A stretch of 32,520 bases of DNA from Candidatus Thorarchaeota archaeon (GTDB lineage Archaea; Asgardarchaeota; Thorarchaeia; Thorarchaeales; Thorarchaeaceae). A model generated the notes under the pieces. It saw only the letters and a program-made list of their open reading frames with translations, was not told where the DNA came from and did not search any database. Made by a program: the position numbers and the translations under genes. The DNA is taken from the NCBI GenBank assembly GCA_016839445.1, contig JAEOUG010000008.1, positions 1-32,520 of the forward strand, written 5' to 3'. Below, piece by piece: positions 15,725-23,700 of the stretch (position 1 is its first letter; the number at the start of each line of letters is the position of its first letter).

Positions 15725-15758
15725 CACATCTCCGGTTCTCACGAGAACTGGAGATGTG
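15725..15758 (+). terminator. 16-bp hairpin between heliorhodopsin and the CDF transporter
   Basis: An almost perfect inverted repeat: 15725-15740 pairs with 15743-15758 (CACATCTCCGGTTCTC against GAGAACTGGAGATGTG), with a single G-T pair and a two-base centre. It starts 17 nt after the heliorhodopsin stop. No U-run follows, so it may be a 3'-end processing or stability element, a terminator, or an operator for the next gene. It covers the upstream ATG 15754 of the transporter frame, which argues for the later start at 15805. Confidence 0.5.
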
Positions 15759-15804
15759 GCAAACAACAAGGCTCAAAAGAGGCGGGCAGTGTGCAACTCA
15801 AAGC

Positions 15805-16671
15805 ATGAGAAAGCAGACCGCCGCTTATCTAGCAGTTGCCGGAGGCCTGACGGTCTTCGGCATCAAACTGGCCGCCTACTTCATATCGAATTCCGTGGCG
15901 CTGCTTTCCGATGCCCTTGAGTCAATCGTCAATATCGTCGCATCCGCGATTATGCTCCTCTCGATTCGCGTGTCGGAACGCCCTGCTGACGATAGCCACA
16001 AGTACGGACATGAGAAGGTCGAGGACATATCAAGCGCCACAGAGGGCGTGTTCGTTCTGGCTGCGGCGTTCTTCATTGTGCTAACAGCTGCAGGACGGAT
16101 CTTCGCGCCTGTCGAGCTTCTGGAACTGAACCTGGCAATCGTTATCTCAGTATTGGCTTCAGGCATCAACGCCCTGGTATCGCTCATGCTGAGCCGGACC
16201 TCAAAGGCGACTGGCTCTGTGGCTCTTGAAGGCGATGCGAAGCACCTGCTATCGGATGTTGTTTCCTCAGCGGGTGTATGGATTGGTCTTGTCATTGTCC
16301 AGATAACTGGATGGCTCATAGTTGACGCCCTCCTCGCCTTTGTGGTTGCTGCAGTCATTATCAAAATGGGTCTGGGAATCCTTTCGAAATCACTGAACCG
16401 TCTAATGGACAAATCGTGCCCCGAAGAGGAAGCAATCATCCGACAAGTCCTAGATGAGCTCGGCTCTTCGGTCATCGAGTATCACGACCTGAGGACTCGG
16501 CGGCAGGGTACGCGTGTCCTCGCAGAAGTCCATCTGACTGTTGAGGATGAACTCAGTGTAAGAGCGGCTCATGACATTGTGGACCGGTTCGAGAAGGAAC
16601 TCCTAGAACGTGCCCCCACTATCTCGCTCACTGTCCACATCGATCCTTTGACCGAACTTGACTCCAACTAA
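15805..16671 (+). CDS. Cation diffusion facilitator (CDF) metal transporter
   Basis: 288 residues from ATG 15805; the frame also opens at ATG 15754, but that codon lies inside a strong hairpin and adds 17 residues outside the family's usual N-terminus. Six membrane helices are followed by a cytoplasmic C-terminal domain (VIEYHDLRTRRQGTRVLAEVHL...HIDPL). The transport site would be Glu39 and Asn43 on helix two (SDALESIVN) with His147 and Asp151 on helix five (HLLSD). HKYGHEKVED after helix two is the usual conserved loop. CDF proteins export Zn, Mn, Fe or Co by proton antiport. The ExxxN/HxxxD set does not settle the metal. It ends 12 nt from a convergent gene. Confidence 0.9.
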   Translation: MRKQTAAYLAVAGGLTVFGIKLAAYFISNSVALLSDALESIVNIVASAIMLLSIRVSERPADDSHKYGHEKVEDISSATEGVFVLAAAFFIVLTAAGRIFAPVELLELNLAIVISVLASGINALVSLMLSRTSKATGSVALEGDAKHLLSDVVSSAGVWIGLVIVQITGWLIVDALLAFVVAAVIIKMGLGILSKSLNRLMDKSCPEEEAIIRQVLDELGSSVIEYHDLRTRRQGTRVLAEVHLTVEDELSVRAAHDIVDRFEKELLERAPTISLTVHIDPLTELDSN

Positions 16672-16683
16672 TCAACCACTTGC

Positions 16684-18975
16684 TCACGAGGGCACGAGGA
16701 CTGCCTCTCTTAGCTCCACCCCGTTAGTTGTGAAGAAGGACTTCCCTGTGTACTCGACTTGGCTGTAGTTGCCGACGAGCAGCAATCTCAGCGGTTCGTG
16801 GAACTCTGAGCGAAGAAGGTCCAGGATTGCCTTCATTGTATCGATGTTGCTCGTTGACTCGCCTGTTTGCTCTATGGAGGAAAGCGCCTGCTTCTCCCGG
16901 TAGTAGGTCACAATGCTCCACACTGCTGTGAGGGCCATGAACAGGGCAAGTGCAACGAAGATGAGCTTGAAGAAGTAAGGCATGTACGACACATTCAGCG
17001 GCATTAGGAAGACATAGAGTATGCCCGCCACCAGCAGGGATCCCACAAGCGCTATGGTCTCAAGCTTCGGATGACCTGAGCGAGTCTCTCTGATTGCGTC
17101 CAGGTCCTCTCTTCTCCAGGGGATGTGATTGGGGAACCTGACCATGGCAGATCGGATGAACATCTTCCTGAACAGCAGACTCATCCCAATCGCCTGATAT
17201 TCACTTGGTGCGCTTCTATCGTGGATATACCCAACATCGTCTATTCCAGCGATATCCAGGTCCAGTATCGAAAGGAGCCCAGTCAGCTGCTTCCGGTTGA
17301 TTCCGTAGAACTTGGTTGAGGGACGGAGACGCAGATACTGGATGAGACCATACAGAAAGACCGGAGCTCCGATTACCGCAAGGATGATTGAGAAGTACAC
17401 CATCCCTCCTAGGAATGCAAAGGAAGAGAAGGCAAACAGCGTGATCAGGGCGAACATCAACATTATACCGCCTCCTCCCATGTAGCAGTATGTCGCTTGG
17501 TTTTCCGCATATGCCTCCCTGGAGCCCTTTTCGACTCGCTTCGCGAAGTCAGAGTGTCCACGAATCTCAAGCTCCTGCTTCCACTCATCTGGCCCCCTGA
17601 CGCCGTCTTTTCTCTCCTCGAAGTCCTGGGAAAGCGACCAGACATCTAATGCTGGGACTTGAGCTAATGATTCAGTGGTCGCATCTGGGTCAATGCCGAT
17701 GAACTCGAGGGCCCTCCGCTCCATTGTGTCTAGGTCGACGCGTATCTGGTGTAGACTCCTGTCTCTGCTTGTGAGGGCCGCCACGAAGAGAAGACCCGTT
17801 CCCGCGGAAGCAATCCAAACAATGTTCAGGGGTGGTCTGGTCAGCGCGTCTGCCAGTACTCCGATGAGCAGTGCAAGGGCGATGCTCACTCGAGCTGTGT
17901 CGGACCGAGACTTCTTTGAGAACTCCTTATCGGTCAGCATGAAGGAATTCCGCAGACTAACTGATGGAGGGATGTACTTTCCGGGTCCGTAACTCGACAG
18001 CTCTTGAGCGGCAATTCCCATCACCACAGGTATCATGATTGCCGGGAACATGAAGCCGATCCCCAGTATCTCTCGGTAGTAAAGCGACACTACTGCCACG
18101 AGGCCTGATACCATGGCCACTGGTAATAGTACAAGCATTGCATTACGTACTCTCTTGGAAAATCTGCCGAACCGGCCAGTCAAGGGTTCGAGCTGCTGTT
18201 GCGCATAGTGTACGTCTTCTCCTGCAAGGGCACCTCTGAGATTGACGTCGACAATCTTCCCTGCGGCCAGGAGCATGTTCTGTACCGGAGGACCTCTCTC
18301 AACCAGACTCCTCAGTGTCTGCATTGCATCCCTGTTGCCATCTACGGCAATTCTTCTGCCAAGGCGCACCACCAAGGCCGTGACGGAGTCCTGCGATATT
18401 GGCTTTCGAGTCGTCGTTTCTTGTTCGGGCTTCTCAGGGTCCTGCTTTGGCGTCGACACAATCTTGGACAGGCATACTCCGAAGATGATCCAGATCATTA
18501 TCGAGCCAAAGCCAAAGCCAACCAGATGTATCGCAGCGTCAGCAATCCATGGGATGGCAGGACCAAGGAGTGCAAACCTGTCGAGCAAGACGAGCAGAAA
18601 GAGGATTCCTGAAAAGATGAATCCTGTTGGTCCAATCCCCCAACCATCGAAGAGCCCTTTCATGATAGCGTAGGCCAAAACTCCTGACAGGATCGAGGGA
18701 ATGATGTAGTAAAGGGCCATCAGCGCCGTGAGGACCGCTTCTATTAGGGATGTGAATCCGGTGAAGCTTGCGATGAACATGATCAGAGCGATTGGGATGA
18801 TGACAACGAAGTTGAATCCCAGAATCAATAGCAGACCAATGGCCGCTCCTTTTCCAGGCTCCCTTCCAAACCTGAGGTGTCCCCTCTCTCTCACCTCGAA
18901 GATGATTATAGAGAGAAGGAAGGATCCGCCAAACAGCATTGGGAACCAAGAAATGAATACATCAGTTAGAGCCAA
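16684..18975 (-). CDS. Large multi-pass membrane protein of unknown family
   Basis: 763 residues starting at TTG 18975, with GGAG five bases upstream. I see three membrane blocks: about residues 5-190 (five or six helices), 280-420 (four or five) and 510-720 (four), with soluble stretches between them. The first linker holds a short helical segment (TALVVRLGRRIAVDGNRDAMQTLRSLVERG). The second linker (about 430-510) is charged and helical. The C-terminus ends in a soluble domain (LDLLRSEFHEPLRLLLVGNYSQVEYTGKSF). No transporter, protease or glycosyltransferase motif is visible. It is transcribed alone, divergent from an MBL-fold hydrolase and convergent with the CDF transporter. Confidence 0.8.
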   Translation of the reverse strand: MALTDVFISWFPMLFGGSFLLSIIIFEVRERGHLRFGREPGKGAAIGLLLILGFNFVVIIPIALIMFIASFTGFTSLIEAVLTALMALYYIIPSILSGVLAYAIMKGLFDGWGIGPTGFIFSGILFLLVLLDRFALLGPAIPWIADAAIHLVGFGFGSIMIWIIFGVCLSKIVSTPKQDPEKPEQETTTRKPISQDSVTALVVRLGRRIAVDGNRDAMQTLRSLVERGPPVQNMLLAAGKIVDVNLRGALAGEDVHYAQQQLEPLTGRFGRFSKRVRNAMLVLLPVAMVSGLVAVVSLYYREILGIGFMFPAIMIPVVMGIAAQELSSYGPGKYIPPSVSLRNSFMLTDKEFSKKSRSDTARVSIALALLIGVLADALTRPPLNIVWIASAGTGLLFVAALTSRDRSLHQIRVDLDTMERRALEFIGIDPDATTESLAQVPALDVWSLSQDFEERKDGVRGPDEWKQELEIRGHSDFAKRVEKGSREAYAENQATYCYMGGGGIMLMFALITLFAFSSFAFLGGMVYFSIILAVIGAPVFLYGLIQYLRLRPSTKFYGINRKQLTGLLSILDLDIAGIDDVGYIHDRSAPSEYQAIGMSLLFRKMFIRSAMVRFPNHIPWRREDLDAIRETRSGHPKLETIALVGSLLVAGILYVFLMPLNVSYMPYFFKLIFVALALFMALTAVWSIVTYYREKQALSSIEQTGESTSNIDTMKAILDLLRSEFHEPLRLLLVGNYSQVEYTGKSFFTTNGVELREAVLVPS

Positions 18976-19016
18976 GCTCTCTCCACACCACGCGATGGAT
19001 TGCGAGTCGCTGCGCC

Positions 19017-19024
19017 ATATTAAG
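19017..19024 (-). promoter_or_regulatory. TATA-like box for the large membrane protein
   Basis: Minus strand CTTAATAT, centred about 45 nt before the TTG start at 18975, predicting a leader of about 20 nt that contains the GGAG site. Confidence 0.4.
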
Positions 19025-19139
19025 CTTCTCTTGAATAGACCTCTGCGAATCTCTCGGGTTTCGACATCCGAGGCTTGTCATCCATCTCATCCTACCCAAG
19101 TGCGCCTGACGGTCCTTCGCATCTTCTTTCCGTGAAAGA

Positions 19140-19147
19140 CTTATGGA
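19140..19147 (+). promoter_or_regulatory. TATA-like box for the cytosolic MBL-fold gene
   Basis: CTTATGGA, about 35 nt before ATG 19179. It contains the upstream in-frame ATG at 19143, which is therefore unlikely to be the start. Confidence 0.4.
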
Positions 19148-19178
19148 CCAGTGTACATCATTGACAGGGGTTCTATTC

Positions 19179-19853
19179 ATGGGAATAACAATCCGTTGGT
19201 TAGCACACGCCAGCTTCGAGATAAGAGCTGGGGATCAAATCATCTACATTGATCCGTCTACAAAGAACACCGGACTGAAAGAGAGTGACTTCAAGTCTGC
19301 TGATCTAATACTGGTGACTCACGAGCACGGAGATCATTGCGATCCCAAACTCATCAAGAAGATACGCAAGATGGGAAAGCCGATAATCGCTCCTCCTACC
19401 TGCAAGAAGACCCTTGAGAAGGCTGGGTCAGTCTGGCCACTGGCTGAAGGAGAATTCATGCAGATGGGCGATGGCAAGACAACCATCATCGCTGTACCGG
19501 CGTACAATGTCAAACGCTTCAGAAAGCCTGGCGAGCCGTTCCATCCAAGAGGTCTTGGTGTCGGCTTCATCGTCAAGGTGGATGGGAAGCGCATCTACCA
19601 CGCCGGTGACACTGATCACATTCCGGAGATGGAGAAGCTCGGTGAGATTGACGTTGCACTGCTGCCCAGTGGGGACACGTACACTATGGACTTCGAGGAC
19701 TCCGCGGAGGCGGTGAAGACTATCCGTCCAGATGTCGTGATTCCAATGCACCTCTGGAATAAGGATCCAACTCCCTTCAAACAGAAAGTCGAGGCGGAGA
19801 CTGACACAAAGGTCGTCCTTCTGAGTGAAGGAGAGGAATACACTCTCGAGTAG
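19179..19853 (+). CDS. Cytosolic metallo-beta-lactamase-fold hydrolase (UlaG-like)
   Basis: 224 residues from ATG 19179, chosen over ATG 19143 because the latter lies in a TATA-like box and AGGGG precedes the later one. The metal site is complete: His48-x-His50-x-Asp52-His53 in THEHGDH, His122, Asp144 in HAGDTD, and His191 in IPMHLWN. The sequence begins ITIRWLAHASFEI, typical of the small UlaG/UPF0173 branch that hydrolyses cyclic or phosphate esters; the substrate is unknown here. No signal peptide. A membrane-anchored paralogue lies 0.85 kb downstream. Confidence 0.88.
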   Translation: MGITIRWLAHASFEIRAGDQIIYIDPSTKNTGLKESDFKSADLILVTHEHGDHCDPKLIKKIRKMGKPIIAPPTCKKTLEKAGSVWPLAEGEFMQMGDGKTTIIAVPAYNVKRFRKPGEPFHPRGLGVGFIVKVDGKRIYHAGDTDHIPEMEKLGEIDVALLPSGDTYTMDFEDSAEAVKTIRPDVVIPMHLWNKDPTPFKQKVEAETDTKVVLLSEGEEYTLE

Positions 19854-19902
19854 TCCTCTGAGATGCCCGGCTTGCAGGGTTTTGGCCTTTGATTCAGGAA
19901 GG

Positions 19903-19910
19903 CATAATAG
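19903..19910 (+). promoter_or_regulatory. TATA-like box for the small anchored protein
   Basis: CATAATAG, about 50 nt before ATG 19956, predicting transcription from near 19932 and a leader long enough to hold GAGGTG. Confidence 0.4.
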
Positions 19911-19955
19911 GTTCTTGAGCCAAGAGCCTGAAACATGCTTCCGAGGTGCACGAGA

Positions 19956-20522
19956 ATGACTGAGATACCCACTCCTCAATACGGGACAGGGCCTCCTCCG
20001 TCAGAGAAGAAGTCCAGTCCCGTGAAGATCATCGCCGTTGTTGCGGTCATCGCCGTTGTGGCTATTGCATTGATTGTGATTGTACCACCTATGTTAGCTC
20101 CGCCTGCGACGTATGGGGAGCGCGAAATCGCAGACTACAACAACACTGATGTCAACCTCTATCCCGTCTACTATCTAGGTGAGTTCGATGTATATAGCTC
20201 TGAAGTCCAGACGACAACTCCACCCGACCTGCTATTCGAGATATCCGTTGACGACACGGGCGTTGATTCCGTGTCAATCACGATTCATGTAGCAGTATAC
20301 CATGCAACCATGGCGACGGTTGATGCTGCCTCCACGTGGGCTGAGCTTGACCCATATCTCATGGGTGATGCTGACTATGTCGACCAAGATGTGGCAGCCT
20401 ACGCTGACCTGGAGAACTATGCATCCACCTATACATGGGTCATCTGGTTCGAGGCCTCATCAAAGACTGATACCTGGACAATTGATATCACTCTCACACT
20501 GAGGTACAACTGGAACCTGTGA
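19956..20522 (+). CDS. Small single-helix anchored exported protein
   Basis: 188 residues from ATG 19956, which has GAGGTG seven bases upstream; ATG 19935 is in frame but has none. The layout is a short Pro/Ser cytoplasmic tail (residues 1-23), one membrane helix (about 24-47) and an acidic, aromatic, beta-rich extracellular domain with Asn-x-Thr sites (NNT). No catalytic motif. The extracellular part includes GEFDVYSSEVQTTTPPDLLFEISV and ends in TWTIDITLTLRYNW, suggesting a single beta-sandwich. Family not recognised. It sits between two MBL-fold genes; an inverted repeat follows its stop. Confidence 0.7.
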   Translation: MTEIPTPQYGTGPPPSEKKSSPVKIIAVVAVIAVVAIALIVIVPPMLAPPATYGEREIADYNNTDVNLYPVYYLGEFDVYSSEVQTTTPPDLLFEISVDDTGVDSVSITIHVAVYHATMATVDAASTWAELDPYLMGDADYVDQDVAAYADLENYASTYTWVIWFEASSKTDTWTIDITLTLRYNWNL

Positions 20523-20559
20523 GAAACCCCGCCCAGACCTCTGGCGCAATTGGCCAGTT

Positions 20560-20603
20560 GGAGGGACACTCGGAACGGGTCTAGATGATACTGAGTTCCC
20601 TCC
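20560..20603 (+). terminator. Inverted repeat after the small anchored protein gene
   Basis: GGAGGGA at 20560-20566 pairs with TCCCTCC at 20597-20603, and an inner CTC/GAG can extend it. It begins 37 nt past the stop at 20522. No strong U-run follows; a C-rich stretch does. Possible transcript end. Confidence 0.35.
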
Positions 20604-20668
20604 CCGCCCCACTATGCGAATCCGTCAGTTATGACCATCTTCAGCAAGAAGCTGCGTTGAACTCTCGC

Positions 20669-20676
20669 CTTATTAC
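20669..20676 (+). promoter_or_regulatory. TATA-like box for the anchored MBL-fold gene
   Basis: CTTATTAC centred about 30 nt before ATG 20702, predicting a leaderless or nearly leaderless transcript. Confidence 0.4.
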
Positions 20677-20701
20677 CGGTTGAGAGGCTACGCTCTGAGC
20701 T

Positions 20702-21475
20702 ATGAGGACCCGTGCTTTAGCCCTGACCGGAGTTCTGGTCGCTGGGCTTGTTTCATCTGCCCTAGTAGGCCTCATCCTCTATGGACCTGGACCTGCGGAC
20801 AACTCCATCAAGCTCACGCTCTTGGACCATGCAGGTGTAATGATTGAGGCCCAGGGCCTGAGGATCTACATCGATCCAATCAACCTTGAGGAGAACTACA
20901 CACAGCTCCCCGCTGATGCCGTTCTCATCACCCATGATCACGGGGACCATTACCAGGAGTCCAATGTCAGCTTAGTTCAGAAGGATGGAACTGTGAACGT
21001 CTTTCCTGAAGTCATGGCCGATGCGATATCAACACACGACGGAGTTGGCGTAGTGCCCGGTGACCAGTTGACAGTGGGCACTATCGGGATTACAGCATTC
21101 TACATGTACACCACTGCTCCTGAGGGTTATGAGTCAAGTCATCCGAGAGAGATGAACTACACGAGCTACATTGTGGACATCGATGGCTTCACGATATTCC
21201 ATGCAGGTGATTCGAAGAACATCACAGAGTACGAGCAGCTAACTGGAACCATCGATGTTGCACTGCTTCCAATCGGTCCCGGATGCCAGACAATGTACAA
21301 CGAAGAAGTGGTTGATGCCATTGACAAGATACAGCCGGACTACTTCATTCCAATACACACCACTGAGCTCAATGCAGCCCTTTTCGTCTATGCCTATGGG
21401 GATGACATTGCATTAGTCTGCGATTGTGAAGCGATAGTGCTTGATGATGGTGAGTCAAGAATCTTCGAACCCTAG
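20702..21475 (+). CDS. Membrane-anchored metallo-beta-lactamase-fold hydrolase
   Basis: 257 residues. Residues 1-30 form a signal anchor (MRTRALALTGVLVAGLVSSALVG), so the catalytic domain should be outside the membrane. The metal motif is intact: His78-x-His80-x-Asp82-His83 in THDHGDH, an Asp in FHAGDS and a His in IPIHTTE. It is paralogous to the cytosolic protein at 19179: compare IYIDPxxxxxxY/L and IDVALLPxGxxxxM, and both end with a short acidic strand. Substrate unknown. Ser/Thr-Asn sites could be glycosylated. No ribosome-binding site; the TATA-like box is 30 nt away. Confidence 0.85.
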   Translation: MRTRALALTGVLVAGLVSSALVGLILYGPGPADNSIKLTLLDHAGVMIEAQGLRIYIDPINLEENYTQLPADAVLITHDHGDHYQESNVSLVQKDGTVNVFPEVMADAISTHDGVGVVPGDQLTVGTIGITAFYMYTTAPEGYESSHPREMNYTSYIVDIDGFTIFHAGDSKNITEYEQLTGTIDVALLPIGPGCQTMYNEEVVDAIDKIQPDYFIPIHTTELNAALFVYAYGDDIALVCDCEAIVLDDGESRIFEP

Positions 21476-21491
21476 ACTGGAATCCTCCCCG

Positions 21492-21507
21492 ATTCAATAC
21501 ATTGAAT
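21492..21507. promoter_or_regulatory. 16-bp palindrome ATTCAAT-AC-ATTGAAT
   Basis: Two perfect 7-bp arms two bases apart, 17 nt after the MBL gene stop and about 62 nt before the GTG start of the GTPase-like gene. It is in the right place for an operator, or its AT-rich core may be the promoter. Confidence 0.4.
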
Positions 21508-21568
21508 ACGGTCTTAGTGGATAGAGACTCTGCGTGATGTCGGCCACATGTTTGGTCGATAGCAGGGG

Positions 21569-22135
21569 GTGCTGGACCTGTCTTCAAGGCCGGAAACATA
21601 TCGCATAATCGTTGCAGGGGACGAGGAACTGGGGTTCAGTCTTTGTGCCAAGCTATTGGATAGAGAGCTAGAAGATCCGCGAAGTATTGCGAAGGAGTCG
21701 CTATCGCAGCCATGGCCAGATGACGAGTGGACGAAGCTCGTAACTTTCTCGACGGGTGGCCGATTCACTACAGTCGAACTGGACCTCGAGCTTCACGGGC
21801 CGTGGGTCTGGGAGTTGTATGAGACGCTGCAGCCAAAGGACTACTTCTGCAGATTCTCAGGCATTGTCCTGTGCGCAGAACCCACTCGTGAGCATCTCCC
21901 TGCCGAGCTATCGAATCTCATTGATTCCGTGAATCTACATGTCGGACGCCGACTGCCCTCAATCATGGTGGTTGATAAGTCCAGACGACTGGTGAAAGGG
22001 CAGACTGAGGCACTGCGATCGGTTGCTGACACGCTGACTGTGCCACTCTTCTTCGTACGTCTATCAAGTGGAGAGAACATAGTAGAAGCCTTCAAGCACC
22101 TCGCGTCACAGGTCTATGCCGCCGATGTTGATTGA
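21569..22135 (+). CDS. Degenerate Ras/Rab-like small GTPase (pseudo-GTPase)
   Basis: 188 residues from GTG 21569, the normal length of a Rab or Ras protein. The order of motifs fits that fold but each nucleotide-binding motif is altered. G1 is G17-DEEL-G22-F23-S24, so the P-loop lysine is Phe. Where G3 should be DxxG there is E74-L-H-G77 followed by PWVWE. G4, normally NKxD, is VVDKSRR (Asp136-Lys137). G5 is close to consensus: VRLSSGENIVEAF against the usual SAKTGENVxxAF, at residues 163-175. Loss of the P-loop lysine predicts poor or no GTP hydrolysis. Asgard genomes carry many such GTPases, which act as switches or scaffolds. The gene ends 14 nt before the exported-protein gene, so the two may be cotranscribed. 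The assignment is from motif order; a structure prediction would settle it. Confidence 0.65.
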   Translation: MLDLSSRPETYRIIVAGDEELGFSLCAKLLDRELEDPRSIAKESLSQPWPDDEWTKLVTFSTGGRFTTVELDLELHGPWVWELYETLQPKDYFCRFSGIVLCAEPTREHLPAELSNLIDSVNLHVGRRLPSIMVVDKSRRLVKGQTEALRSVADTLTVPLFFVRLSSGENIVEAFKHLASQVYAADVD

Positions 22136-22149
22136 GGGGTCCCCTGGAA

Positions 22150-23700
22150 ATGATGAAGAGCCGTATGCTAGTTGCAGCGGTGATTGTCTTCTTATCTATG
22201 GCCGTACTAGCTTCACCACAATCCGGTGCGTCGCTTCTGTCCCAGGAGCAAGATGGCAGGGCTTTGAGTGAGTGGCATGATGACTGCAATACTGCGTCTG
22301 GATGGCGGCAGGAGACTGAAGGCAGTGCGTACGATGTCGAGTATGCGATCACCGGTTTCGGAGACTTGGTCGCGGTCGATGGGTCCCTTGTTGCTGCGTC
22401 CATTCCTCAGCCCGTTGATGAACCCCATGGACCTCTGTTCGTCAAGAGCCTGCCTCACTCTGTTCCGATGTCTGGTGTTGTGCAGTTCAGTGTAGATGTC
22501 GGATCCGACTTCTATCTGTCCCAAGAGGGGCATCTTCATGTCTATCTATTCGATGAAGAAGGGCGGCGCGTCACCAGGTCCGGAGTGACCAGGTCGCATT
22601 TTCTGGAGCACGTACACTACCACAGTGATGGCAGAGAATGGGCATACGGCCGATGGATGGACGAAGGTTGGGAAGGCGAGGAAGTCTGGTGGTATGACGA
22701 CGTAGTAGGCTGGCCGGTTCTCGGTGTCAGATACTACTCGCCCGTGCAGACATCGACTGAAACACAGATGAGCCAGATCGAATACGAACAGGATCGAGCT
22801 ATATCCTCCATAGGCATCCAGTTTGTTCATCTCGACGACAGAAGCTACCCTGACACAAAACTCAAGGTATACGATATCAGGCTGATTTACAAGACGCCTG
22901 AAGCGCCTACAAAGAGATGCCACATTGACTGCTCAAACGTCTCTGGGTTTGCTTTCGAGGATGTGGCGGAAGCTCTTCCCTGGTGGAGCGGAAGAACCAC
23001 TGTGCTAGGTGAAGTTCACTCCGACGGCAGCACACTTACTTTTCCTGGAATGCAGACTGAAGTTGACGGATGGCATGGTCCCCTATTCGTGTATGATTTG
23101 GCGGAACCGATTCCGGAATATCGGGTGTTCAGAGTGTCTGCGCGATTGGGGATCTGGAGGGAGGAGTATGAGGCGTGTGGAGTCCTGGAGGTCTACCTCT
23201 GTACAGCCGGGTACTCGCCCGTGTACCGTTTCTTTGTACGTCAGTCCGAATTCCCGTATCTCTCCCCAAGCTACGGGCTCACGTACTATACGCCAAGCCT
23301 AGAGCCATTCCATCACTATGGGGCCGGTAGGAACAACGTGAGCCTAGCTGCCTGGCGACATCCTGAGTTGGGGATACTGTCATTCGTATCGTATGAGTTG
23401 AACGACTTCCTGGTTCCCCCTTCTGCTCTTAGCAGCAACCGGGAAATCATGAGCATAGTGATTGTCCCTACCTCCTTTGAGGATAGAGCATGGACAACTA
23501 CGGAAGTCGATGACATAGTGATCGAGTATGGTGTCGATCCAGAGAGCACTACTACTGGGGGCGGAACAGGAACTCCTCTCACGCTGACACTAGTAGGGGT
23601 CGCTACTGTCACCATTTCTGTAGTTTCGCTCTGTGTCATTGCTCTGAGTTCCTTCAAGATACTGAAACACAAGCGGATGACTGGTTCGACCACCATCTAA
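22150..23700 (+). CDS. Exported two-repeat protein with C-terminal membrane anchor
   Basis: 516 residues from ATG 22150, with GAGGGG nine bases upstream; an in-frame TTG at 22132 overlaps the previous stop. A signal peptide (about residues 1-28) is followed by two similar halves. Each starts with a DC-N-x-S/A-SG block (DCNTASGW, DCSNVSGF), has a WHGPLFV/PHGPLFV segment, and ends in an acidic beta strand (KVYDIRLIY, EVDDIVIEY). They look like two beta-sandwich domains of the jelly-roll type. A Thr/Gly linker, one membrane helix and a KHKR tail close the protein. Probably a cell-surface protein that binds a ligand or forms part of the envelope. No enzyme motif. Whether it works with the GTPase-like gene just upstream is unknown. 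Confidence 0.75.
   Translation: MMKSRMLVAAVIVFLSMAVLASPQSGASLLSQEQDGRALSEWHDDCNTASGWRQETEGSAYDVEYAITGFGDLVAVDGSLVAASIPQPVDEPHGPLFVKSLPHSVPMSGVVQFSVDVGSDFYLSQEGHLHVYLFDEEGRRVTRSGVTRSHFLEHVHYHSDGREWAYGRWMDEGWEGEEVWWYDDVVGWPVLGVRYYSPVQTSTETQMSQIEYEQDRAISSIGIQFVHLDDRSYPDTKLKVYDIRLIYKTPEAPTKRCHIDCSNVSGFAFEDVAEALPWWSGRTTVLGEVHSDGSTLTFPGMQTEVDGWHGPLFVYDLAEPIPEYRVFRVSARLGIWREEYEACGVLEVYLCTAGYSPVYRFFVRQSEFPYLSPSYGLTYYTPSLEPFHHYGAGRNNVSLAAWRHPELGILSFVSYELNDFLVPPSALSSNREIMSIVIVPTSFEDRAWTTTEVDDIVIEYGVDPESTTTGGGTGTPLTLTLVGVATVTISVVSLCVIALSSFKILKHKRMTGSTTI

Noticed and set aside
15876..16475. 199-codon minus-strand frame opposite the CDF transporter
   Set aside because: Low-complexity Ser/Thr/Ala product, fully antisense to a well-supported gene.
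19428..19979. 183-codon minus-strand frame opposite the cytosolic MBL gene
   Set aside because: No recognisable domain; opposite a gene with intact catalytic motifs.
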